From contig JAMWFC010000088.1 of the NCBI GenBank assembly GCA_027475525.1, positions 384,757-448,756 on the forward strand: a stretch of 64,000 bases of DNA, given 5' to 3'. The DNA comes from Macrolepiota albuminosa. Its lineage: Eukaryota; Basidiomycota; Agaricomycetes; Agaricales; Agaricaceae. The first letter of the stretch is position 1. Each line of letters opens with the position of its first letter. This document shows, piece by piece, positions 54,127 through 63,297 of the stretch. The notes under the pieces are model-generated. The model was not told where the DNA came from and ran no database searches. It saw only the letters and a program-made list of their open reading frames with translations. The translations under genes were made by a program, and so were the position numbers.

Positions 54127-54395
54127 TGAAACAAAGTCAAGTATGGTTTAGCCTTACAGTCACACTAACAGAACCAGATCGATAATCGATTCTAGTACTA
54201 CGAAGTATGACAGTAAAATTGGCTGCCTTATGTAAGGCAGCCAGCATGTATGTAAAGTAATGAGAACTAATTAATATAATTGTATATTAATTAATTAACT
54301 AAAATAGTGTAAGGCAGCCAGCATGTATGTAAAGTAATGAGAACTAATTAATATAATTGTATATTAATTAATTAACTAAAATATAATATGTTACA
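54127..54395 (-). repeat. Gypsy-2 5' LTR
   Basis: 269 bp including a 77-bp duplicate, so 192 bp. TG...CA ends, very AT-rich centre. Followed outward by the target duplication GTTGT. Confidence 0.93.
54231..54384. repeat. 77-bp tandem duplication in Gypsy-2 5' LTR
   Basis: Copies at 54231-54307 and 54308-54384. The 3' LTR lacks it, so it does not belong to the element as transposed. Confidence 0.97.
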
Positions 54396-55255
54396 GTTGT
54401 CCTACCTATCTGTCAGGGTCTCTGTGAAGAGGTCTGAAAAGAAGAAGTTTTCTGCTGTCATTATTGAGGGGCACTTCCTTGTTGGGCCTTCATTTTTGTT
54501 CTTCTTGTCAAGGAGGTTGTTGATATCATGCATGGCACTAGCTACCATGTCCTTCTCTGAGTTCTTGATGTTTGAGCCTGAGACCTTCACTTTTTTTGCT
54601 GCATGGAAGTCTGCCAGGTTGGTGTAACTTGAGATTATGGGTTTGGGGCAGCAAATCACAGTTTTCTGATAAATTCACTCTTTTTCTGGATTCTTCTTAT
54701 TATGATTTCTGCTCTTATTGTGTTTGTTTTTTTTTCTGGAGGGTGCATGTAATTCAGCCTTTCTATTTGGAGGCATATACATACTACATAGTAAAGGTAG
54801 TATGTTCCTCCCTTCTACACTGTGCCTATACCATAGTAGTTGTATGCAGAATATGCTGTTGTTCTGTCTATTCTTACAGAAAGTTTCTTGAGCTCAGGCA
54901 TTCGCGGATCGAAAGCCCAATCAAACACTGGAGGAGGTACTGGCCGGTCACCTGGCAGGGACATCCAACCTAGCGGCGCTATTTCTCTTAGCCTGCAGAT
55001 GGTGTTAGCCTTTCTAATTTAGTGCAATGTGCTCTGTACAGGTATTCCATTCTTTTGGCCCAACCTAGTGTCATATTGTCCTTTTGCTGACAGCGGTGAT
55101 GCACACAGCATATCTGAGGCACTGACTTGTGCTTTTAAGTTTTCACTCTTTCCAGCAAAGGGAGAGGACATCTATTAGCTTTCTCCTGAGAGTACTGATC
55201 CCTTGAGCCATGAAGAAACTAGATGCCAAATCACCATGAGGATGATGGTGGTCTT
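54396..55255 (-). mobile_element. LINE 5' part (ORF1 start) beyond Gypsy-2
   Basis: The minus-strand frame 54659-54402 (KPIISSYTNLADFHAAKKVK, DMVASAMHDINNLLDKK) runs to the Gypsy-2 insertion point and continues at 42225 in the same frame, with one TAG between. Above 54700 the DNA is degenerate. 54895-54975 resembles the Gypsy-2 segment at 49705-49790, so another fragment may be embedded there. Confidence 0.65.
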
Positions 55256-55564
55256 TGATCAAGAGCCAGAGTTTATCTTTCTGACCTCCAAAGTCTGGAG
55301 TTTTTCTGCCTTATTTGTACACTTATTTATTTAGGCAATTTTTGAGTTTTTAAGGTTTTGTTGTACTGTACAGTTGTCTCCTACACTTCAGAGGCTCCAG
55401 AAGCGTCTAACCTGGCATAAAGAATTTCTAGACTTGTTCTCTTTGGATCTCCCTCTGCCAGGTGAGTAGTTGTTATGATATTGTCAGTATATACTCTAAT
55501 ATACTTTGGATCTTCCTCTGCCAGCTGTGTGACTAAGCCATAGCCTCCAGAGGTTGCCCTTACA
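55256..55564 (+). mobile_element. LTR-B solo copy, right part
   Basis: Begins within the LTR-B sequence at GAGCCAGAGTTTATC and ends GCCCTTACA, then CCATG. Complements 36638-36849. Confidence 0.8.
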
Positions 55565-56560
55565 CCATGGCCACCATCCTGCAGCCATTGTTTCCCATAT
55601 CACACAACCCCCTCCTCTTGCATGTGAAAGATCCCACTTTCTGCACTTTCAGAAGACCAGTCTTTTGACTGTGTCCAAACCTATTCCAAGCTTAGTCTGA
55701 CAATGTGCCTATTCCTAGCAGATCTAACTGGCCGCTCAGCCTACCCTTTCCCCCTTCATCTCTAAGTAGTCAGCCTTGATGAGTCATATGCATGGACCTT
55801 ACTCAGCATCAATTATTGTTAGTTATACTCCTTTATATACCAGGGCCTGCTTAGTAAACAGTATTAGTAATAGCACAGCCACTGATGTAGTATATATAGG
55901 CAGCTTGTAGGATAGATTATCTCTAGGCTGAACAATAGCAGTGTTTTTCTGGCCTACACACTGAATCAACTGTAAACTCTCTAATGACATCCAATCACTT
56001 GGTTAGCCTTGCTGGTCTCTTGCCTGACTCTTGCCTGCCTCTATGGCTGCTCAACTCTTGCTTGTCACTGGCACTTGCCAGTCTGTAGAAGGAGTTCTGC
56101 AGACATCCAGCATTGCCCTTACATGCATCCCATGCTCCTCAACAAGTACAATGGTGACTGCACATCCAGAGAACATTTTCTTCAATTCTGTGTCACCTAT
56201 ATCCAACTCTGCAGAGATGACTGTCTCTCTGACAAGTTGAAAATAGCATGGGTCCTGTCCTATATAAAGTCCAGACAGGCAGTAACCTATATGTTGAGGG
56301 TTTTCTGATGTCCAGATAGCATTGCTAGTTTCTGGAACTGAGCCAAGTTCAAACAGGAGTTCTGAGAGGAGTTTTTCTCTTGGGACTTAGCAAAGACCAC
56401 TGCACTAACCCTTTACAACAAGGACTGGTACAGCCAGGAGAAGCTGTCTCTAGACAAGTACATCAACTCATTCTATGCACTAGTAGAGCAGGCTGGATAC
56501 TCTAATGGCCTCCAACTTTGCCTCATCTTTTGAAAGAGGTTCCATCCAATGCTGATAAAG
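55565..56560 (+). pseudogene. Gypsy-type leader and gag fragment (repeat D)
   Basis: 55760-56110 is the repeat shared with 10430-11083. From 56120 the plus strand encodes, with stops, LLNKYNGDCTSREHFLQFCV, LSDKLKIAWVLSYIKSRQAV, TALTLYNKDWYSQEKLSLDK and INSFYALVEQAGYSNG. This is a retrotransposon gag (capsid) domain of a Gypsy element distinct from Gypsy-1 and Gypsy-2. It is cut off by the LTR-B relics at 56562. Confidence 0.7.
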
Positions 56561-56561
56561 A

Positions 56562-57395
56562 TGTAAAAGTGACTTTTAGAGGCTATGACTTAGTCACACG
56601 GCTAGCAGGGAGAGATCCAAAGTATATTAAAGTATATGCTAACAATATCATAATAAATACTTATCTAGCAGAGGAAGATCCAAAGAAAACAAGTCTAAGA
56701 ATTCTGTAAGAATGATCTCTGGAGACTATGGCTCAGTTACACAGCTGGCAGAGGAAGATTCAATGAGAACAAGTCTAGGGATTTTCTATATCAGGATTGA
56801 TGCTTCTGGGACCTCTGAAGTGTGGGAAACAACTGTACAGGATAACAGAACCTTAAAAGCTCAAAAATTGCCTACACAAATAATTGCACAAATAAGAGGC
56901 AAATTCTGGCAAACTCTGGCTTATGTAAGCAGTCTGCATGCAGTGTTGAAGGGAGAACAAGTCTAGAGATTCCCTATGCCAGGTTGGATGCTTCTGGCCT
57001 CTGAAGCATGGGAAACAACTGTACAGTACAACAAAACCTTAAAAACTCAAAAATTGCCTACACAAACAATTGCACAAATAAGGAGCAAGCTCTGGCAAAC
57101 TCTGGCTTATGTAAGCAGTCTGAAAGTGGTGCTGAAGGGCCCACACTTGTCTGAATAATAGCTAAAGAACCAAAGCACCTCAAAGGCTGAAAGTAGTACT
57201 AATAGATAGTGTTGAAAGTAAGAGAATGGCAGAAGAAATAAGAGAATGAATGAAAGAAGAGTGAAGAAATAAGAAGTAAAAGAGAGAAAAAATGAGGAGT
57301 CCCACCTGACAGATTTTTTATACCAGTACTGATGCTTCTAGGGCCTCAGAAGTCTGAAAAACAACTATACAGGACAACAAAACTTTAAAAGCCCT
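56562..57395 (-). mobile_element. Nested LTR-B relics
   Basis: Reverse-oriented LTR-B pieces: 56562-56704 and 57312-57395 are two halves of one copy. Between them lies a second, rearranged copy (56705-56956 followed by 56957-57311, the latter starting inside the LTR at AACAAGTCTAGAG and ending CCTGACA). The flanks of the inserted part are AATTC and GATTT, not identical. Confidence 0.7.
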
Positions 57396-57514
57396 TCAAC
57401 ATCTATTTTCCTGCTTCAAATACTTGATTAATGTTATAGAGTTCTTTGAATAGTATTCAGGCATCAAAATTTCTAAGCAACAAGTTATTTTTGTTCACAA
57501 TAATATAGAAATAC
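57396..57514. other. Short spacer
   Basis: AT-rich, nothing recognised. Its last five bases are the LTR-B target duplication. Confidence 0.4.
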
Positions 57515-58090
57515 TGTCAGGGAACTCCTCATTTCTTCCTTTTCTCACTCCTTATCTCTTCACTCTCCTTCCATTCATTCTCTTATTTCTTCTGACATTA
57601 TTTCATTTTACTGTTTCTATTCTTTCAACACTATCTGTTAGTACTACTCTCAGCCCTTGAGATGCTCTGGTTCTTTAGCCACTATTCAGACAAGTGTAGG
57701 CCCACTCAGCACCGCTTCCAGACCGCTTATATAAGCCAGAGTTTGCCAGAGTTTGCTCCTTATTTATACAAGTGTTTGTGTAGGCAATTTTCGAGTTTTT
57801 AAGGTTTTGTTGTACTGTACAGTTGTTTCCCATGCTTCAGAGGCCCCAGAAGCGTCCAACCTGGCATAGAGAATCCCTAGACTTGTTCTCTTTGGATCTC
57901 TGTTTCCCATGCTTCAGAGGCCCCAGAAGCGTCCAACCTGGCATAGAGAATCCCTAGACTTGTTCTCTTTGGATCTTCCTCTGCCAGGTGAGTAGCTACC
58001 TTGATATTGTCAGTATATATTCTAATACACTTTGGATCTCCCTCTGCCAGCTGTGTGACTGAGCCACAGCCTCTAGAGGTCGCCCTTACA
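57515..58090 (+). mobile_element. LTR-B solo LTR with target duplication
   Basis: TGTCAGGGAACTCC to CGCCCTTACA, 576 bp including one 77-bp duplicate (499 bp true). Flanked by perfect AATAC (57510-57514 and 58091-58095). It contains two CTCTGCCAG motifs and TACTGTACAG. Confidence 0.94.
57824..57977. repeat. 77-bp tandem duplication in LTR-B
   Basis: Copies at 57824-57900 and 57901-57977; other LTR-B copies lack it. Confidence 0.97.
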
Positions 58091-59234
58091 AATACCTTGT
58101 TGAAATAATCACTATTCCTTGTTTTGATATAGCTTTCTATGCACTAGCCATTTAATGATTTGCTGGAAGTCATGATAATACATTGATAATGTTTTCAGAG
58201 TATAGATTTCTGTTGCAAATGTGTTTTGTACTAGTTTCTGAATTTCACTAACAGTGTAGTGCATTGCTTCTTTAATGCTAGGATATAAGCAAATGATGGC
58301 TGTCTTCTATATCTTATAAGTAAATGGCCTTGATGCTAGTCCATCTGTCATTTCTTGAAACTCTGTTAAACCTATTTATAATTCCACCATGCCATATAAA
58401 ACATTTTATCTGCAGTGGTGGCAAGTTTTCTCTGCAAGGATTTTGATGCTACTCTATTAGCATCTTGATTTTCTCAATAGGTCTACTGAGGCTTGTCTTC
58501 ATAGACTAGTCTTTAGCTATATTATTTAGCGTAAATAGATAGCATAATTGTAACATTGCAACATATTTAGTAGTGTACTTCTTCATTTATGTGTTAGCAG
58601 TTACATAGCAAATTCCAATTCTTGAAAATATTGCAAGAGTTCATAAGGTTTTGTTTCATCCCATTTTGGTAATGAGAAATGATTCCTTGGCAGCATGTGC
58701 TAAGTATTAGCAGGCTCTATAATAGCAGGAAATTCTGATGGCATAGAGATACATAGTAGTAGAAAGACTAATATTGATAATATAATAAACAACTTCCGAT
58801 ATAACAAGGTTGCTAGGTTCAGGCAATAATGAAGCAGTGCACTGTCAATGGCAACCAGCAGCATATTGGCCATGGCAACTCTACACTTCTCCAAAAGTTT
58901 AAATAGGCTTGCTTACTTTTTAACACAAGTTCAAATTGTTAGTCTGTCCCAGTACTTGATTGGAAAAACATCAACACATGCCATAATCCAGAAGTGTTAT
59001 CTCTAGCACCACCTATTATTTCTATTTTGAATAGTCTGAGAAAAACATCAACACATGCCATAATCCAGAAGTGTTATCTCTAGCACCACCTATTATTTCT
59101 ATTTTGAATAGTCTGAGGTGTCAAGCTTTTAGTAGATCCAGCTTCAACAGATGGCAGTGTCTAATATTTATTTCCATTTGAAATTGATCAGAGTTTGATG
59201 AACTGCTTTTCCATAGATGTGCTAGTATTGTCCT
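58091..59234. other. AT-rich unassigned DNA, possible old Copia relic
   Basis: The minus strand has short frames (for example MANMLLVAID near 58860) vaguely like a Copia integrase tail. Evidence is too weak for a gene call. Confidence 0.3.
58963..59116. repeat. 77-bp tandem duplication in unassigned DNA
   Basis: Copies at 58963-59039 and 59040-59116. Confidence 0.96.
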
Positions 59235-59704
59235 TGTAAAGGCAACCTCTAGATTAGTCACATAGCTGGCAGAGGGAGATTCAAAGTATAAGTATATTAG
59301 AGTATATACTAACAATATCTAATAACTACTCACCTGGCAAAGAAAAATCCAAAAAGAACAAGTCTAAAGATTTTCTATGCCAGGATTGACACTTTTAAGG
59401 CCTCTGAAGCATAGAAAACAACTGTACAGGACAACAAGACCTTAAAAAACTCAAAACTTGCACAAACAAAAGACAAACTTTGGCTTATGTAAGCAGTTTA
59501 TATGTGGTGTTGAAGGGGCCACACTTGTCTAAATAATAGCTAAAGAACCAGAGCATCTCAAAAGCTAAAAGTAGCACTAATAGATAGTATTGAAAGAATA
59601 GAAACAGTAAGATAAAAAAAAATGACAGAAATAAAAGAATGAATGAAGAGAGAATGAAAGAATAAAGAGTGAAAGAGGGAAAAAATGAGAGGAGTTTCCT
59701 GACA
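59235..59704 (-). mobile_element. LTR-B solo LTR, reverse
   Basis: TGTAAAGGCAACC to TTTCCTGACA, 470 bp, more diverged than the copy at 57515. Flanks GTCCT and GTTCT differ by one transition, compatible with an aged target duplication. Confidence 0.85.
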
Positions 59705-60630
59705 GTTCTTTTATAAGTCCTGAATCCCTGCAGTCAGTAATGTTAACTAGTAGATGAGATTTTAAGTTGCCAAAAATAAACTAAGCTAGTAAAAAAAAGC
59801 CTGAATCTCCAGATTAACTGATGAGGGTAGGCATATCTTGTCTAGTGATGCACTCAGCCTGACCAGAAGCCTATCACTGGGCCTGTGGTGCAGCAAGAAG
59901 TCAAAGTTGAGGTTACCTTTATAGCCACTCACATTATAACTATATTTCCATCATCAACATATATCTTTATGACAAGCCTTGTATTGCATGTCTTATTCAC
60001 CTGTTCTCATGCACAATTGGTAATTAGGCTTATTCTTTAGCCTAGTTCAATCATTTGCTTCTGTTTTCTGAGATCTTAACTAGCTGCAAAAAGATATTGA
60101 CTTAGGTATACTTTATTTTCAAGAGAACAAACATAAGAATAGTGGATTGATGTAAGCATACTGCTTACTATGCTGACTGTAGTACATGATCAGGGAGATT
60201 AGAGGCTCAGATCAAGGAAAAAGAGAACCTTATTTCAGAGATAATATATATTCACACAAGATGATAGCAGTAGATTATTATTTCTTTCTTTCCACAAAAA
60301 ATATATTGCATTCCTGTTTACTGCTCCTTGTGTTGTGTTTTTTATGTACTTTGTCCTAGCCATGTAATTTAAGATAAAATGTGATTAATGTATTGTCTTG
60401 TTGTAACCAAAAATTTACATTATTATCCCCATGCTGTTGGCTTATTCATGCTGATGCTGAACTTCTCATCCTCTATGCACTAAATCTTATTATTGATTGC
60501 TTGCTTGCAGTACCAATCCTGTCAGGTGGCTTCCAAACACATGAGGTTGTCAAATTGTTCATGCTGGTGCTGACCTTGGCATCTGACAGTATGCACTTGA
60601 TTCTGACAGTCTGTTGACTAAGTGCTGATT
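59705..60630. other. Unassigned AT-rich DNA
   Basis: No frame longer than about 80 codons and no recognised motif. Confidence 0.4.
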
Positions 60631-60738
60631 TGTAAGGGTGTGTCAATACACCTTAGTTAAAGCCCGGGGTTATGCCTAAGCCCCTATTGACTGGAGCTAG
60701 AATGGTACTAGTTGACAACAAAAAGCAAGTAGTAACAC

Positions 60739-60792
60739 GGGACTATGGTGTAATAGTAACATGCGATGCAGGTTCAAGCCCTGCTAGTTCCA
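60739..60792 (+). ncRNA. tRNA-like module without anticodon arm, 5' copy
   Basis: Same structure as the copy at 61229-61282, but with one change in the D loop (AATAGTA instead of AATGGTA) that also weakens the A box. B box GGTTCAAGCCC intact. Confidence 0.6.
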
Positions 60793-61117
60793 GTTTTCCT
60801 GAGGTTGTCGGTTCAATCCTCTGGAAGGGTTACATTTGGTGGAACTACAGTGGCTGTGCTAGCATTGTATGTTTGCGACCAAGCCTGCGTCATGATCTAG
60901 GTTGATCTGCTGACATAAGGTGGCCTTTACCCTGGGACCTATAAGTCATGAAATACCAGATGCATGGTCTGTGATCAGGATAAGGTACAAGGAGGGCGCA
61001 CTTGGGATCCTGAGACTTGCCGGAACAAGTCTAGAGGGGAGAGTGTAAGGGTGTGTCAATACACCTTAGTTAAAGCCCAGGGTTATGCCTAAGCCCCTAT
61101 TGACTGGAGCTAGAATG

Positions 61118-61271
61118 GTACTAGTTGACAACAAAAAGCAAGTAGTAACACGGGACTATGGTGTAATGGTAACATGCGATGCAGGTTCAAGCCCGTACTA
61201 GTTGACAACAAAAAGCAAGTAGTAACACGGGACTATGGTGTAATGGTAACATGCGATGCAGGTTCAAGCCC
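61118..61271. repeat. 77-bp tandem duplication in the TRIM 3' repeat
   Basis: Copies at 61118-61194 and 61195-61271. It cuts a first, incomplete tRNA-like copy (61152-61194) ahead of the complete one. Confidence 0.96.
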
Positions 61272-61282
61272 TGCTAGTTCCA
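61229..61282 (+). ncRNA. tRNA-like module without anticodon arm, 3' copy
   Basis: 7-bp acceptor stem 61229-61235 with 61275-61281 (one G-U), T8, D stem GTGT/ACAT (61238-61241, 61249-61252) with loop AATGGTA, five bases GCGAT in place of the anticodon and variable region, T stem GCAGG/CCTGC with loop TTCAAGC, then A. It contains A box TGGTGTAATGG and B box GGTTCAAGCCC, i.e. an internal Pol III promoter. It cannot act as a decoding tRNA. Confidence 0.65.
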
Positions 61283-61324
61283 GTTTTCCTGAGGTTGTCG
61301 GTTCAATCCTCTGGAAGTGTTACA

Positions 61325-62290
61325 TTTTATGTTGATGCAATATTATAGGTTACCTGTTCTTCTCAAAAAAACATGTGCAGCAATACTATGGAACCTGTTT
61401 TGTCTCAGGACACTTGCAAGTCTGCTAATTTGTCTGATTCATTCTGCTTCACTTCACGTTAATGTCATCATCACCACAGTCAGCTGACATCAGGGCTGAG
61501 GAGATGCCTAAATCTAGAGACTTTCGTATAATTTAAGTTTCATATTTGGATAGCATACCTAATTTGGGAAAATCAGAGAATCATAGACACCGAGCTCTCA
61601 AAAAACACATTTTGAAATACTGGAGAATTTTGAAACCTGATGTATACAGTAGTATTCAGAGCTTTCCTAACTGCTCAGAAGCCCTACACTTCCTTTCGTG
61701 TAAATGCGTTAATCTGTTCCTATAAATAAGTTTACTTCTTTTCCCACACAGCTATATTCCCAAAAAGGAAGGTCGGGAGAGTCGGATTTCCATCTGTTGT
61801 CTCACCGGTCTTCGACAAGATTCATTAGCTTTCAAGCGTTCACTTAGGATGTTGCTGGCATAAGAGTCGCTCGACTTGAAGAGAAATCGGTATGCACTAA
61901 GGACGGCATGACGGCGAAAGACTGGCTAATCGGTTGAACGTGGTATAGAAGATAGGAGTTGGCTGTGCAAAAACGTAATTGCTGAATCCTGTACAGCCAA
62001 ATCCTTTTTGAGACTCTCCTGGAGACCAAATAAGGATATACTGTCAGTCAATCTTAGATCGCGGTGCACGTCTTCCACTACATCCTTTCTAATCGAGAAT
62101 CTCCTAGGTGTGTTAAATGCCTGTGAGGGCTGTGATTGACCGGAGTGTACAACTCAGTGCAGAAGTCATCAAACCGATTCTTGTGCTCGCTCAGGAAAAT
62201 CAGGAAGAAGCTATGTCCTGAGCACAATCCCATCTACTTAAAGCCAGTTGTAGCTCGCTTTCGGAGTAAGGCATTTCCACCTATCTCGTT
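61325..62290. other. Intergenic, upstream of the glycine-rich gene
   Basis: No supported gene. It should hold the promoter and perhaps a signal-peptide exon of the next gene, which I could not identify. Confidence 0.4.
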
Positions 62291-63297
62291 ATGTTGATTC
62301 CTTTTATCATCACACCAGCAGGGCGCAGCACCAGCAGATTGCTTCCCCGCAAAGGTGGTGGTGGCGGCGGTGGCGGTGGACGAGGTGGTGGCGGTGGCGG
62401 AGGACGAGGATTCGCCTCTGGTTCTTCAGCAAAAGGAGGCAATGGCTTCAATACATCTCCATCTATATCATTGGGAGGTAAAACCATGGAAACGAGCCCC
62501 TCGAGCGCAGGCGGAGGAGCAAAGTCCATTATACCCCCTAATGAACCGTTTTCTGGGCGTGAGGTCGGTGGAGGGACACGCGATCAGGTCTATGGGACAT
62601 CGTAAGTTCCTCTATGTATTCTTCATCTGATGACTGAAGTATCTGCAGGACATACGGTAGTGGTTATCCTGGAATTGGTGGTCGTGGCGTCCAGGGCCGC
62701 GGATTTCCCTTCGTGTTTTATCCGATCGTTTTCTCGCCTCCAATAGGTGTCGGGGGATCCTATCTGTACAACGAAGCTGAGGTGAGCTCCATCACTTGTA
62801 CTAAAGACCATGATGCTTACTTTGTCTAGTACGGAAAAGCAGATAATGCGAGCCGTCCAGGCGGCCCGCTTTTCCAAGTCTCTTTCTCATCCCCGAACTC
62901 AACATTTCACATTATCTCGGACAACATCACAGTTTCGTCCCTTCAAATATCCGTTAACAATAGCTGCCATAGCACGAACGCCTTTACTGTCTCTGGCCTT
63001 CTGCCTTATAACTCCTCAAACACACCCTACCCCAGACCTGAGGAAGCAATACAATACTATCGAGCAAGTAGTGTTGTGCTCACTCTCGATGGCTATAATA
63101 ATACAGGGGCACTCAGCAAGAACGAATCGGCTCTTCCGGTGCCTCTTCCCTCAAACGTCGATACGAAACTCCTTACATGCATGAACCACACTATAGGAAC
63201 ATCCGTGCTTTTGGTGAGCGCAGCTGGTGCTCGTAGTGCCCTACCTTCTTCATTCCTCCTCCTCCTTCTCTTTGTGTCGATTGGGCTCGCCCTCTGA
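62291..63297 (+). CDS. Glycine-rich, probably GPI-anchored surface protein
   Basis: Three exons: 62291-62601, 62649-62781, 62830-63297, with introns GTAAGT...CTGCAG and GTGAGC...GTCTAG, frame kept. About 304 residues. Features in order: basic RSTSRLLPRK, a poly-Gly/Arg tract, Ser/Gly-rich linker, YPGIGGRGVQGRGFPF, PPIGVGGSYLYNEAEYG, a domain with several NxS/T sites (NSTFHIISDN, NNSCHSTNAF, YNSSNTP), EAIQYYRASSVVLTLDGYNN, CMNHTIGTSV, and a hydrophobic C-terminus (FLLLLLFVSIGLAL) typical of a GPI signal. I know this pattern from conserved hypothetical proteins of agarics. No clear signal peptide follows ATG 62291, and an acceptor-like ACCAGCAG just after it suggests the true first exon lies upstream. 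Intact otherwise; stop TGA. Confidence 0.8.

Larger units (their letters stand above)
42237..54395 (-). mobile_element. Gypsy-2: full-length Ty3/Gypsy retrotransposon with extra 3' ORF
   Basis: LTRs 42237-42438 (3') and 54127-54395 (5') begin TGAAACAAAG and end ATGTTACA as read on the plus strand. The element is flanked by the perfect duplication GTTGT (42232-42236, 54396-54400). Internal order on the minus strand: gag with CCHC knuckle, protease, RT, RNase H, integrase, then about 3.3 kb of additional same-strand coding sequence before the 3' LTR. It is inserted in ORF1 of the LINE. Many of its stops are CGA to TGA. Eleven 77-bp duplications fall inside it. Confidence 0.95.
60631..61324 (+). 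mobile_element. TRIM-like element with tRNA-like terminal repeats
   Basis: Two direct repeats, 60631-60834 and 61044-61324. The second is 204 bp after removing one 77-bp duplicate, the same as the first. Both start TGTAAGGGTG and end TTACA, and differ at three positions. The 209-bp interior encodes nothing and ends in AGAGGGGAGAG (61033-61043), a polypurine tract exactly at the second repeat. These are the features of a terminal-repeat retrotransposon in miniature. No target duplication is seen (TGATT versus TTTTA) and the primer site is unclear (TTTGGTGG follows the first repeat). Such an element would need proteins from another retrotransposon. Confidence 0.7.

Noticed and set aside
60672..60905. 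77-codon ORF in the TRIM interior
   Set aside because: It spans the repeat border and the tRNA-like module and has no recognisable motif.
60739..61282. Functional tRNA genes
   Set aside because: There is no anticodon arm, only five bases between D and T arms, and the units lie inside terminal repeats.
62355..62630. Alternative plus-strand frame (91 codons) and antisense proline-rich frame in the glycine-rich gene
   Set aside because: Shadows of the GGT/GGC repeat tract; only the annotated frame splices into the conserved downstream exons.
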